Assembly: GCA_002338505.1 (NCBI GenBank)
Contig: DDIK01000165.1
Span: 1-36,742 of the forward strand
Direction: 5' to 3'
Source: Bacteriovorax sp. UBA1852
GTDB lineage: Bacteria > Bdellovibrionota > Bacteriovoracia > Bacteriovoracales > Bacteriovoracaceae
DNA: 36,742 bases
The position numbers were made by a program, and so were the translations under genes. Below the pieces are notes generated by a model, which saw only the letters and a program-made list of their open reading frames with translations, searched no databases and was not told the DNA's origin. Shown one piece after another: positions 26,282 to 34,404 of the stretch. The first letter of the stretch is position 1. Every line of letters starts with the position of its first letter.

Positions 26282-26845
26282 ATGAGTAGAACTATAGACT
26301 TTAATAAAGAAGAAATCATCGACAAAGCTATGCAAGTTTTTTGGGAAAAAGGCTACGATGGAACAAGCCTCAAGGACTTGCAATCGGCTACAGGTCTTTT
26401 GAAAGGTAGTCTCTATAATACCTTTAAGTCTAAAGAAAACCTCTTTCTCTTATGTCTCAATAAATACGGACAACACTCACAAGGCTTTCATTACAAGTCT
26501 GGAGATCCTGGTGAATATTTAAAATCATTCTTTAAGCGTCTCGTAAGCGAAGGAATAAAGGAAGACTTCACTAAGGGTTGTCTCATAATGAATTCATGTC
26601 TTGAGTTTTCAAATGATCAGGGGAGTCTTTCTCAGAGTTCAAAGGCGCTTTTTGATGCTACCGAACATAATTTAAAGAATGTAACGACTAAGATCGTAGC
26701 AGATTCTAAAGAGGCCAAGAGAATTGGTGCCATTCTTATTAGTGCAGCATTTTCAATTAGAGAAATATCAAAGTTTAGAAAAGATAGAGCATTCTTAAAG
26801 CAAATTGCAAATAATGCTCTTAAAGAAGTTGAACTATCAATTTAG
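26282..26845 (+). CDS. TetR/AcrR-family transcriptional repressor
   Basis: The N-terminal helix-turn-helix is typical: IIDKAMQVFWEKGYDGTSLKDLQSATGLLKGSLYNTFKSKENLF (residues about 11-55), where F-W-x-x-G-Y-x-G-T-S and the G-S-L-Y-N-x-F-x-S-K-E motif are consensus. The C-terminal ligand domain (about 60-187) has a single GCLIMNSCLEF segment with two cysteines, like several NemR/AcrR relatives that respond to electrophiles or oxidants. Whether these cysteines sense anything is inference. Perfect operator-like repeats lie just upstream, and a second copy of the same core lies before the ccdA gene that follows. It therefore probably represses itself and the redox genes. Length 187 residues is normal. 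Confidence 0.92.
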   Translation: MSRTIDFNKEEIIDKAMQVFWEKGYDGTSLKDLQSATGLLKGSLYNTFKSKENLFLLCLNKYGQHSQGFHYKSGDPGEYLKSFFKRLVSEGIKEDFTKGCLIMNSCLEFSNDQGSLSQSSKALFDATEHNLKNVTTKIVADSKEAKRIGAILISAAFSIREISKFRKDRAFLKQIANNALKEVELSI

Positions 26846-26866
26846 TTCTTTTTTTTGGATACGTAT

Positions 26867-26882
26867 TTGACCAATAAGTCAA
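26867..26882. promoter_or_regulatory. Second TetR-type operator-like site, before ccdA
   Basis: TTGAC (26867-26871) and GTCAA (26878-26882) are separated by six bases, exactly the geometry of the core of the site at 26244-26265. With one more base each side the arms are TTTGAC and GTCAAA. It sits 15 bases before the ccdA start codon, next to the ribosome site. Confidence 0.6.
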
Positions 26883-26897
26883 AAAAGGAAAGGTTTC

Positions 26898-27629
26898 ATG
26901 TCAATAAGTCTAATTTTTAGTTCATTCTTTGCTGGAGTTTTAACCATCTTTTCTCCCTGTATTTTACCAATGGTTCCTTTTGTCGTGAGATCTTCTTTTC
27001 AAAAAACTAAATGGGGACCAGTTTTCCTTGCCCTTGGGATCGCGCTGAGCTTTTCATTATCAACTTATATTATAGCAACTTCTGGACAGTTATTAGGGCT
27101 TACTCCTGATAAACTTAAAATCGTCTCAGGGTTATTCTTGCTGTTGGCCTCGATGTTCTTTCTCTTCCCAAAGCTAATCGATAAGCTCTCTCTATTCTTA
27201 GCGCCAATTAATAATAAGTTGCAAACTGTGAGCGCTAAGACAAATGATAGCGGTAAAAATAAGCTTTTTATGGAGTTTTTAAATGGGTTGTTTCTTGGGC
27301 CCATCTGGGCGCCATGTAGCGGACCAACTCTTGCAATTATTATAGGTATCATTATTAAAACACCAGAAGTGAAGTCTTCAATTCTGTTGCTTGCTATTTT
27401 TTCGATTGGATCTATCTTGCCTATACTCTTCTTTTCTTACGGAGCTAAAGGTCTTGCACAAAAAGTTCAAAAGAAAAGTCTTGAAAACTCTGATGTTATC
27501 AAAAAGTCTCTAGGAGCATTTTGTGGTTTGATGGCCATCTTAATACTAACAGGTCTTGATAAGAAACTTGAAACTTTCATTTTAGGTATTTTACCTGAAT
27601 TTATAACAAATCTATCTTTATCAATTTAA
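26898..27629 (+). CDS. ccdA: CcdA/DsbD-type transmembrane thiol-disulfide electron carrier
   Basis: About six hydrophobic helices in 243 residues, with the family's paired redox cysteines in the first and fourth: FSPCILPMVP (C21) and WAPCSGPTL (C140). The S-P-C-x-L-P-x-x-P motif is diagnostic of the CcdA/DsbD core. Proteins of this type take electrons from cytoplasmic thioredoxin and pass them to periplasmic thioredoxin-fold partners. The next gene, 11 bases on, encodes exactly such a partner. No DsbD alpha or gamma domain is fused. AAAGGAAAGG stands before the ATG, directly after the second operator-like site. Involvement in cytochrome c maturation is possible, but the linked peroxiredoxin makes peroxide defence more likely (inference). 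Confidence 0.88.
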   Translation: MSISLIFSSFFAGVLTIFSPCILPMVPFVVRSSFQKTKWGPVFLALGIALSFSLSTYIIATSGQLLGLTPDKLKIVSGLFLLLASMFFLFPKLIDKLSLFLAPINNKLQTVSAKTNDSGKNKLFMEFLNGLFLGPIWAPCSGPTLAIIIGIIIKTPEVKSSILLLAIFSIGSILPILFFSYGAKGLAQKVQKKSLENSDVIKKSLGAFCGLMAILILTGLDKKLETFILGILPEFITNLSLSI

Positions 27630-27640
27630 AAGGAGTTTAT

Positions 27641-28627
27641 GTGAAATTATTAATTTTTCTAACTATGCTTATGAGTACTTTAAGTATTCAAGCAAAAGAT
27701 GATTCAACTAAAGAGATACTTAAGTTTATTAAAACTAAGAAAAATGTCCTTGTGCATGTTCACGCTACTTGGTGCCCATCATGTAAGATGCAAAAGAAAA
27801 TCCTCTCTCAAATAGATAAGAAAAATTTTAACTTATTAGAAGTTGATTTTGATAGTGATAAGAAGTTTCTAAAGCAGTATAAAATCTTCCAACAGTCTAT
27901 GCTTGTCGCCTTTAATGATGGTGTTGAAGCTAATAGAGTGTTTGGAATAACAAAGGAGAAAAAAATCAAAAAATTTACAGATGAAAATTTTGAATACTCA
28001 CTTCAAGCAGAAATTGATAAAAAGAGAAGTGGTTCTAAAGTTCCTGATAAGGCACGAATGACAATGGCAGAGGCCACACAAGAGTTAAGAGACTCTGGAA
28101 TTATAGATAAGGCAGTTAAAAAGGGTGATAAGTTTATTGATTTCTCACTTCCTAATATTAATGGAAAAGCTGTGAAAATCTCAGAACTCTTAAAAGATGG
28201 ACCAATCATTTTAACCTTCTATCGTGGTGGGTGGTGTCCATATTGCAACCTTCAGTTAAAAGCATATCAAGACTTTTTACCAGAGTTTAAGAAGGCTGGC
28301 GCCCAACTTGTTGCGATATCTCCAGAATCAATGGAGTCAGCAAATACGACAGTAGAAAAACACGATCTACAATTTGAAATATTAACAGACGATATGAATA
28401 AGATTGCAAGAAAGTATGGTCTAGTATTCAAGCTTTCTGAGAAACTTAAGGAAGTATATCTTAAGTTTGGATTAGACCTTGAGAAGAATCAAGGTAATGA
28501 CTCTTGGGAACTACCTGTTCCAGCTACATATGTTATTAATAAAGATGGAAAGATTATTTATTCTTTTTTAAACGTTGATTACATACAAAGAGCAGAGCCA
28601 AGAGATATTTTAAGTACACTCAAGTAA
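27641..28627 (+). CDS. Exported thioredoxin-peroxiredoxin fusion
   Basis: Start GTG 27641 has AGGAG at 27631-27635; the ATG two bases earlier runs straight into a stop. A signal peptide (KLLIFLTMLMSTLSIQA) precedes a thioredoxin-like domain (about 22-120) with the redox motif W-C-P-S-C (C45, C48) in HVHATWCPSCKMQKK. A linker (about 125-160) leads to an AhpC/TSA peroxiredoxin domain (about 163-328). This has FYRGGWCPYCNLQL (peroxidatic-type C199 and a second C202), ISPESMESA, FEILTDDMNKIARKYG, and the closing PVPATYVINKDGKIIYSFLNVDY. A C-x-x-C in place of a lone peroxidatic cysteine occurs in the PRX-like2/AhpC-like branch. Expected activity is periplasmic hydroperoxide reduction with reducing power supplied through CcdA and the N-terminal domain. 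Confidence 0.88.
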   Translation: MKLLIFLTMLMSTLSIQAKDDSTKEILKFIKTKKNVLVHVHATWCPSCKMQKKILSQIDKKNFNLLEVDFDSDKKFLKQYKIFQQSMLVAFNDGVEANRVFGITKEKKIKKFTDENFEYSLQAEIDKKRSGSKVPDKARMTMAEATQELRDSGIIDKAVKKGDKFIDFSLPNINGKAVKISELLKDGPIILTFYRGGWCPYCNLQLKAYQDFLPEFKKAGAQLVAISPESMESANTTVEKHDLQFEILTDDMNKIARKYGLVFKLSEKLKEVYLKFGLDLEKNQGNDSWELPVPATYVINKDGKIIYSFLNVDYIQRAEPRDILSTLK

Positions 28628-28637
28628 GAAATAATTT

Positions 28638-28666
28638 TGGGAGATGATCATAATGTGATTCTCCCA
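28638..28666. terminator. Hairpin between convergent genes (likely bidirectional terminator)
   Basis: TGGGAGA (28638-28644) pairs perfectly with TCTCCCA (28660-28666); inner ATCA and TGAT extend the stem after a small bulge. It fills the gap between the fusion gene and the convergent porin gene. T-tracts are weak on both sides. Confidence 0.6.
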
Positions 28667-29416
28667 CTAAAATATCCACTTAAACATATATTTAATAACG
28701 TTTTCAACAGGGCCACGTGGTGCTGGAATACCGTACTTACGATCCCACCACTGGTACTCAATACCTATGAGATAATTATTTTTTTCGCCCCAGTTAGCTC
28801 CTAGGTCATAGAGAAATTGTTGTCCCGTATGACTATATGGTGCAGTGTAGGTCGAACCCTCTCCCTCCGCGCCATGAATAATGTCTATGTACGCGGAGTA
28901 CTGAAAATTTAACTTCTCTCCAAGTTTAATAGGAAACATATAGGCGATAGTCGTTTGAAATGTCGTTCCATCTTTATCAGGACTGTTCTTGAGATAGAAA
29001 TTAAATTGAAAGAATGCTGAGTAGGGAATCTTTAAGTCAAATCCTATTCCATGTAACCTTGCCCTTGATACTCCTGAAGCAGAGCGACCAAATTCAAATG
29101 TATTTGAGATGAGTATATCTTGAATGAATCTCTTTTGGTTTTTAAAATTAAAAATCTTCCCAAGACTAATTCGTGGTGAGAACTCCCCATAATAAGCTGC
29201 ATTGGCAGTATTATTTGTTCCTTGCTGGGTATCTGTTACTTCAAACCACATAAAGAGATCACCATACTTGAACCCACTGGCGTTTTCCCAAGTAATTTCT
29301 GTTCGATCGTTATCTCCTAATTCAAAGTTATGTCCTCTTAAAAAAGACATTGATGTCTTGCTCCACTGCGCGGCCATAGATGATAAGCTTAGTAAGATGA
29401 TCAACATCGTTTTCAT
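28667..29416 (-). CDS. Tsx/OmpK-like outer-membrane channel protein
   Basis: A signal peptide (MKTMLIILLSLSSMAA) is followed by about 230 residues of alternating aromatic strands, ending in the aromatic KYMFKWIF typical of outer-membrane barrels. The N-terminal block WSKTSMSFLRGHNFELGDNDRTEITWENASGFKYGDLFMWFEV matches the nucleoside-specific channel family (Tsx, PF03502; OmpK in vibrios). The YGEFSPRISLGKI segment and a C-terminal YLIGIEYQWWDRKYGIP are also characteristic. Family members pass nucleosides and can serve as phage receptors. The actual solute here is not known. A 9+9 inverted repeat and a TATAAT box lie in front of the gene. Confidence 0.85.
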   Translation of the reverse strand: MKTMLIILLSLSSMAAQWSKTSMSFLRGHNFELGDNDRTEITWENASGFKYGDLFMWFEVTDTQQGTNNTANAAYYGEFSPRISLGKIFNFKNQKRFIQDILISNTFEFGRSASGVSRARLHGIGFDLKIPYSAFFQFNFYLKNSPDKDGTTFQTTIAYMFPIKLGEKLNFQYSAYIDIIHGAEGEGSTYTAPYSHTGQQFLYDLGANWGEKNNYLIGIEYQWWDRKYGIPAPRGPVENVIKYMFKWIF

Positions 29417-29425
29417 TTGTACCTC

Positions 29426-29448
29426 ATTTAAATAGTAAGTATTTAAAT
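29426..29448 (-). promoter_or_regulatory. 9+9 inverted repeat in the porin leader (candidate operator)
   Basis: ATTTAAATA (29426-29434) and TATTTAAAT (29440-29448) are perfect complements around GTAAG. On the minus strand a TATAAT sits directly upstream (29454-29449), so the repeat would cover the transcription start of the Tsx/OmpK-like gene. No good -35 box was seen, which would fit activator-dependent use or a weak promoter. Confidence 0.5.
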
Positions 29449-29510
29449 ATTATAGTCTCATTATGTATTTGTTCATAGTATGAATGTCTCTCGCCATGTA
29501 TACTGACCTT

Positions 29511-30224
29511 ATGAAAAACATATCCTTGATAATTTTACTATTATTTACAATTTCTTGTTCATCAAAGAACTGGCGTACTGCTTCAAGAGAGTCTGCTCAA
29601 ATTGCTCCTAAAGCAGAACTGTTAAAAGAGCATATTGTTCAAGTTTATCACGCGCGAGCATTTTCTTGGCGCGGTAACTTTGGGGTTCATCCATGGGTTG
29701 CTTGGAAGAGAATTGAGGATAGTGAATATACTGTGGCCCAGGTTACATCTTGGAATATTAGAAGACAGGGTACAGCTGTACGAGTTGAAAAAGATATTCC
29801 CGATCGACTTTGGTATGACAATAAGCCCACCATTATTTTTGAAGCTAGGGGAGAGCGAGCACAAAAGATTATCACAAAACTAGAGAGCTTGATTAAGAGT
29901 TATCCATTTAAAGACGAGTACAAATTATGGCCTGGTCCCAATTCAAATACTTTTGTCTCGTACATGATCAGAAATATTGATGAGATTAATATTGAGCTTC
30001 CTCCTCATGCCGTTGGAAAAGACTACTTAGGTGGACATAACTTTCTTTCTACAACGGCTTCACAAACTGGCTTTGTGTTTTCTCTATATGGACTTTTAGG
30101 ATTAACTCTAGGTATTCAAGAAGGAGTCGAGCTTAATCTCTTTGGTCTTCACTTTGGTGTCGATTTTTGGACCCCAGCAATTAAGCTTCCATTTCTTGGT
30201 CGCCTCGGTTTTAAGGATCAATAG
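29511..30224 (+). CDS. DUF3750 family lipoprotein
   Basis: From ATG 29511 the protein starts with a lipoprotein signal, MKNISLIILLLFTISCSS. In-frame ATGs upstream (29484 and 29496) would add residues before the signal and are less likely, although no start has a strong ribosome site. The mature part matches DUF3750: VQVYHARAFSWRGNFGVHPWVAWKR, VTSWNIRRQGTAVRV, PDRLWYDNKPTIIFEARGERAQKII, YPFKDEYKLWPGPNSNTF and LPPHAVGKDYLGG. The highly conserved W-P-G-P-N-S-N-T-F suggests a catalytic or ligand site, but no function is established. A membrane-anchored periplasmic protein is likely. It is followed two bases later by a thioesterase gene. Confidence 0.88.
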   Translation: MKNISLIILLLFTISCSSKNWRTASRESAQIAPKAELLKEHIVQVYHARAFSWRGNFGVHPWVAWKRIEDSEYTVAQVTSWNIRRQGTAVRVEKDIPDRLWYDNKPTIIFEARGERAQKIITKLESLIKSYPFKDEYKLWPGPNSNTFVSYMIRNIDEINIELPPHAVGKDYLGGHNFLSTTASQTGFVFSLYGLLGLTLGIQEGVELNLFGLHFGVDFWTPAIKLPFLGRLGFKDQ

Positions 30225-30226
30225 AA

Positions 30227-30742
30227 ATGACTTTATTACTACGATCAATGCAAGCACTTTTAAGAGCATGGAGAAGGCCTCCAATAAAAGATGTTAACGA
30301 AGTAACAAGTCATAAGTTTCGAGTCTTGCCAATTGACCTTGATGTTTATATGCATATGAATCACGCTAAGTATTTAAATTATCTCGAAGCTGCAAGGTGG
30401 GACCTACAGGTTAGAAGCGGTTTTTTAAAGTTGGCTTTAAAAAATAAATGGATCGGTCCTCTTGGTCATGTTCAAATCGATTACTATAGACCTCTTGTCT
30501 TTTTTCAAGAATTTGAAATTAAAACTCAATTTGTAGCTTTTGAAGAAAAATGGCTCTATATTGTTCAGCGTATATGGAGTAATGATAAAGAAGTTGCTCG
30601 GGCATTGGTGAGAAGCACTATAAGAAAAGGACGCTTAAATATTCCCCCTGAGGAGTATCTTGTCCCACTGGGGTTTAAGCTTGAAGAACTTGAAGTTGCA
30701 AAAGATATAGAAGAGTGGGTAAGGCAGAGAGTGGGCCAGTAA
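30227..30742 (+). CDS. Hotdog-fold acyl-CoA thioesterase-like protein
   Basis: The 171 residues show a single hotdog domain: SHKFRVLPIDLDVYMHMNHAKYLNYLEAARWDL (residues 28-60), then GPLGHVQIDYYRPL and a strand series ending in ALVRSTIRKGRL. The D-x-D-x-x-x-H-M-N-H-x-x-Y-L-x-x-x-E-x-A-R pattern is that of 4-hydroxybenzoyl-CoA-type and THEM6-like thioesterases, with an acidic residue near the active site. It should hydrolyse acyl-CoA or acyl-ACP in the cytoplasm. The N-terminal 20 residues (LLLRSMQALLRAWRR) are an amphipathic basic helix that could bind membrane. Two bases separate it from the DUF3750 gene, so both are probably one operon. Confidence 0.82.
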   Translation: MTLLLRSMQALLRAWRRPPIKDVNEVTSHKFRVLPIDLDVYMHMNHAKYLNYLEAARWDLQVRSGFLKLALKNKWIGPLGHVQIDYYRPLVFFQEFEIKTQFVAFEEKWLYIVQRIWSNDKEVARALVRSTIRKGRLNIPPEEYLVPLGFKLEELEVAKDIEEWVRQRVGQ

Positions 30743-30751
30743 ATGACCCAC
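30731..30751 (+). terminator. Weak hairpin at the end of the thioesterase gene
   Basis: GTGGG (30731-30735) pairs with CCCAC (30747-30751), with one mismatch and one more pair inside. An AT-rich tail (TTAATAAATAATAATTT) follows. It overlaps the stop codon and precedes a convergent gene. Confidence 0.35.
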
Positions 30752-30766
30752 TTAATAAATAATAAT

Positions 30767-31750
30767 TTAGAATAATTGCTTTTGCCATCCTATGACAAAC
30801 TTGTGGTCCATTCCAAGTCCTATACCATTTAGATCCTGATAGAGTGGTAGCCCATACTCAAATGCAATTCTATTGTCTGTACTTTTTTCACCATTAAACA
30901 TGAGATTTGTTCCAATAAATACATCTAGTTGCTTTCCACCGTAGTTATCTGGATTAGCAGATGTATTCATATTAGAAGAAATTGTTAAATTCTTATCAGT
31001 ACCATCTATACTGTCCATCCATGAGTAATTAAGTCTTATAGAAGAACTTACTTTACTTGAAAATGCATATGCTCCCCAAAGATTAAGTGAATACGAATCA
31101 CCTCGAGAATAGCCTTCATCATTTTCACCAAGGCTAAACTTATAGTTAAGTTGAGTTCCTATCTCAAATTCAGAAAGATATTTCTTATAAGTTAATCCTA
31201 GACTAGGGTCAAATGTCCCAGAGCCTAATTGTATCCCATAAGGAAGTCTTGTTCCTGAAACATTTGTGCGATCTGTCTCTCCGGTCGGTAGTGAGAGACT
31301 CAGTTTTGCATTTAAAATCGTGTTTTGCGTTTTTGGAGCGAGGTCATAAATAGCAGTTATAGTTGAGTCTGCAATATTTCTGGCCGAGTTCTTCATCGTC
31401 ATTCCAGACATATTATTAGTCATTTCCATTTCTTTTGTGACGTAGCTTAACATCGCCGCCATAGTTATTCGATCAGTAATTCCATACATGGCCCCTAACA
31501 TCGTCATCGTCATATTCATTTCTTTTAATTTCATCATTTGCGTGTAGTCACTATTTGAGATGTCATCACTGCCTCTCATCGTCTGGTCTTTTTTCATACG
31601 TGTATGACGAAGACTCATCATAAATTCACCTTTCTTATGTGTGTGGTCTGCACCGACACCAATAGGAGCATGAGATATTGCTCCCCGATGAGTATGTCCT
31701 AGTGAGTAAAGAGATGAGAGTAAGAGTGTGGTTGTCATTAACTTTTTCAT
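30767..31750 (-). CDS. Met-rich outer-membrane transporter-like beta-barrel protein
   Basis: A signal peptide (MKKLMTTTLLLSSLYSLG) is followed by His-rich HTHRGAISHAPIGVGADHTHKKGEFMMSLRHTRM. A Met-rich stretch follows (MMKLKEMNMTMTMLGAMYGITDRITMAAML and VTKEMEMTNNMSGMTM). The remainder is alternating strands with LSLSLPTGETD, LPYGIQLGSGTFDPSLGLTYKKY and a final HKFVIGWQKQLF. This is the pattern of the COG4313/Phenol_MetA_deg-like outer-membrane 'transporter' proteins, often found near copper-resistance genes. A role in metal export or sensing is inferred from the Met and His content. Its ribosome site AAGGA lies inside an inverted repeat that could hide it. Confidence 0.7.
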   Translation of the reverse strand: MKKLMTTTLLLSSLYSLGHTHRGAISHAPIGVGADHTHKKGEFMMSLRHTRMKKDQTMRGSDDISNSDYTQMMKLKEMNMTMTMLGAMYGITDRITMAAMLSYVTKEMEMTNNMSGMTMKNSARNIADSTITAIYDLAPKTQNTILNAKLSLSLPTGETDRTNVSGTRLPYGIQLGSGTFDPSLGLTYKKYLSEFEIGTQLNYKFSLGENDEGYSRGDSYSLNLWGAYAFSSKVSSSIRLNYSWMDSIDGTDKNLTISSNMNTSANPDNYGGKQLDVFIGTNLMFNGEKSTDNRIAFEYGLPLYQDLNGIGLGMDHKFVIGWQKQLF

Positions 31751-31752
31751 AT

Positions 31753-31781
31753 ATGTCCTTTTAAAAATTTAATAAGGACAT
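31753..31781 (-). promoter_or_regulatory. Inverted repeat covering the ribosome site of the Met-rich transporter gene
   Basis: ATGTCCTT (31753-31760) and AAGGACAT (31774-31781) are perfect 8-bp arms with a 13-base AT-rich spacer. On the minus-strand transcript the 3' arm contains AAGGA, five bases before the ATG, and would pair with the 5' arm. It may be an RNA hairpin controlling initiation or a DNA operator. Confidence 0.5.
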
Positions 31782-31816
31782 TATGTATTATTTAGAAGGC
31801 TTAGGTAAGGAAAAAG

Positions 31817-34399
31817 CTACTGCCTATGAATGAGCTTTGTTGAATCTTCTTTATTCAATTTTCTGATAAAGCTCTTTGTTTGTTTTGAAACTTTTTGATT
31901 CTGCTCATTCATAAGAGAGAGAGAAATATTATAATTTTCTGTTGGCTTATAAATACCAGATATAGGAACACTAAATTCTATCGAATTTTTACCGATAGAT
32001 TCTGTCTGATTAAGAGGTACTTTATATTTTAATAAATTTTCCTCCTTACCAAGAGTTGAAGTATTTAATAGAAAATTAATATGAATATCTTTCTTTGATA
32101 GAGGATAATGGCTAGTCATCTTGACATTCAACTTCTCTTGATTGCAAGAATTAATATAGTAAGAAATATCACCAATCCTAGGATTAAACTCATCTTGAAT
32201 TTCATCAAGAATACTCTCTCTAACTTTTTTGATACCAATACTGTGACTATTACCATTGGTGTCAAGGATAACTCGAGATAACTCTTTTGCTGTCACAGCA
32301 TATGAGAATTTTACCTTGTCTTTTGAAAAGCCATCACTTAATTCGACCAAAAGTCTTTGCGCCATAGATGCTTTTTCAAGAGTATTAAATATTTTTAGAA
32401 AGGTTTTAGCTTTATCAAGCTCTGTCTCTCTATTACTGAGCGCTACGATACTTTTGGTAATATCGCGTGCCATGTGAAAGTAGTTATAGCAGCGTCCAGG
32501 TCTATAAGACTCAATGCCTTTTTGATTTCCAACAACACCAGAAAATTCATCATATAATGGATTAACTTTATTTGTGATACCAAACTCAAAAAGAAATTCT
32601 GAACATTTCTTATAGCGGCTACTAAATTTTTGAGTAGAGTTGAATTGATCTCTATTTCCATCTTTCCATAGGCGATGATTTTTTTTCGCAAAAATATTTT
32701 GAGCATTAGGCCCAAAGAGTAGTTTTGCGATCGTATGATAAATTTCATCTTCCGATTTATTGGCTATTTTATTTAACTCTTGCATTGAAAAACTGATGTT
32801 TGAATTCATTGAAATTCTTTGAGGTCCACTTAATTTGAGATCTTTTAGGTAGCTGTAATCAACATCTGAAAATTTATCTCCAAAAAGAATCTTTAAAGTG
32901 TCTGCTATCTTATATAGATGCTTACTTTCTCCAAACTTGTTATAGTAATTGCATCCTACATTTAGAACGGTATTTTCTTGTGTCTTACTTTTTTTATTAT
33001 CTAAATTGGCTTTGCATTCATTATTCCAGTTTTTTTGAGATATCTCAAAAAATAATAAATCTATTGCGAGCTTACTCCTGAGCCTTTCACGCATCAGCTT
33101 TTCACCTGTAACATAGTTAACGTCTTGGAATTCAGTACGTGTAATATTTGAGTATGCTCTATTTTGATAGTCAAGGACTCCAGGTACTTTTAAGACCAGT
33201 AGTTTATCTTCTCCTGAAGCATTATTAAAGATAGGTGGGTAAGCTTTTAGAGCTTCCTCGTATGGAGAATAATTAATAAGTATACTATCACTATTGAGTG
33301 ATAGGTTAGGTCGGTATGAAGTTTTTAAAATCTCTTTGAAGAACTCAAGTCCTTTCTCTTTATTAAGATCTATCTCAAACTTCTGAGAAAGACTTTCTTC
33401 TTCGAAGTTTTCTAGACCCCATTTTCCAAGATTGATTTTGATGAATCTCAAAAGTCTTGGACGAATTCTGAAGATTTCTGCATCGTTACCTGAGATAGTA
33501 GTATCTTCGATTTCAACCATAACCTTGTTGCCTTTCAATTTCTTAAATCCGGTAGTCCTAAAGAAACGTCTAAAACGAGAATAGTTAGGTCTAATGAATT
33601 CGAAAATATCAAGTTTAAGTCCGAGGGGCTTTGCCGCATAATAAGTAGTATGATCAATGATGTCGCCAACTAGTATATCAGTATTATTTTCAAAGAATAT
33701 ATTGTGATCGATTGGAATACCTAGGAGGGCATGAATCTTTAATGGTGAAAGAGGGTCCTCTGCAAAAATCTTATGTTTATCAGTATCTATAAATCGATGC
33801 ATGAAATCACTTACATGCTGAGAAAAGAAGTTAATGAAGTCTTCATAATATTGTGTGATTTTATTTTTTTCTCTTTCTTTGCATACACCCTCATGAAATA
33901 GGCGAGAAGAATATTCCTTTTCATTTAGAATTAATTTTAACAAGTTACATAATGATATTTTTTTTCCAGTAATTCTATTTGTAGAATGAGTAAGATCTAT
34001 CCCGGCGATTCCCTCAGAGAATAAAATACCAGCTTCTACTTTTCCTTTTAGTTCCGCTTGAAAATTATTTCTAACTTTAAAATTAAGTATATCACTTGAA
34101 TTAATTATATCATTTGTAGGTTTTGGAAGATGGTCCCTTACACTTCTAGTAGCCTGAAATGAAAACTCAAACATTGAACCCAGGTCAAATTCTATTTCTG
34201 GTGCAAGATCTTCAAAAATATCATCTCTTTTTGCAAGTTCGTTGAAGGCGAATCCACTTATTCCATCAAGAATCGATTGATCCCAAAGTGTTTTCTTGTA
34301 TTCACCTATTTTTATTTCACGACACTGAAGTGCATTTGCACTTGAAGTATAAGTGTATAGAAGTAAAATAGTTGTCAAAAATGTAGTCAGTTTTTTCAT
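31817..34399 (-). CDS. Large secreted protein of unknown function (860 residues)
   Basis: I do not recognise this protein. It has a Sec signal peptide (LTTFLTTILLLYTYTSSANA, cleavage near residue 24) and then mixed alpha/beta sequence with no obvious repeats. It is moderately rich in Asn, Lys and Ile, with scattered cysteines (LQCREI, LCNLL, GVCKER, NECKANL, GCNYY, KKCSEF, RCYNY, SCNQE). No transmembrane helix is visible after the signal. The last 90 residues (INFLLNTSTL, EFSVPISGIYKPTENYNISLSLM) look like beta strands of an Ig-like domain. It could be a lineage-restricted periplasmic or secreted protein. An inverted repeat covers its ribosome site, as for the neighbouring transporter gene 66 bases downstream. 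Confidence 0.6.
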   Translation of the reverse strand: MKKLTTFLTTILLLYTYTSSANALQCREIKIGEYKKTLWDQSILDGISGFAFNELAKRDDIFEDLAPEIEFDLGSMFEFSFQATRSVRDHLPKPTNDIINSSDILNFKVRNNFQAELKGKVEAGILFSEGIAGIDLTHSTNRITGKKISLCNLLKLILNEKEYSSRLFHEGVCKEREKNKITQYYEDFINFFSQHVSDFMHRFIDTDKHKIFAEDPLSPLKIHALLGIPIDHNIFFENNTDILVGDIIDHTTYYAAKPLGLKLDIFEFIRPNYSRFRRFFRTTGFKKLKGNKVMVEIEDTTISGNDAEIFRIRPRLLRFIKINLGKWGLENFEEESLSQKFEIDLNKEKGLEFFKEILKTSYRPNLSLNSDSILINYSPYEEALKAYPPIFNNASGEDKLLVLKVPGVLDYQNRAYSNITRTEFQDVNYVTGEKLMRERLRSKLAIDLLFFEISQKNWNNECKANLDNKKSKTQENTVLNVGCNYYNKFGESKHLYKIADTLKILFGDKFSDVDYSYLKDLKLSGPQRISMNSNISFSMQELNKIANKSEDEIYHTIAKLLFGPNAQNIFAKKNHRLWKDGNRDQFNSTQKFSSRYKKCSEFLFEFGITNKVNPLYDEFSGVVGNQKGIESYRPGRCYNYFHMARDITKSIVALSNRETELDKAKTFLKIFNTLEKASMAQRLLVELSDGFSKDKVKFSYAVTAKELSRVILDTNGNSHSIGIKKVRESILDEIQDEFNPRIGDISYYINSCNQEKLNVKMTSHYPLSKKDIHINFLLNTSTLGKEENLLKYKVPLNQTESIGKNSIEFSVPISGIYKPTENYNISLSLMNEQNQKVSKQTKSFIRKLNKEDSTKLIHRQ

Positions 34400-34404
34400 A
34401 ATGT

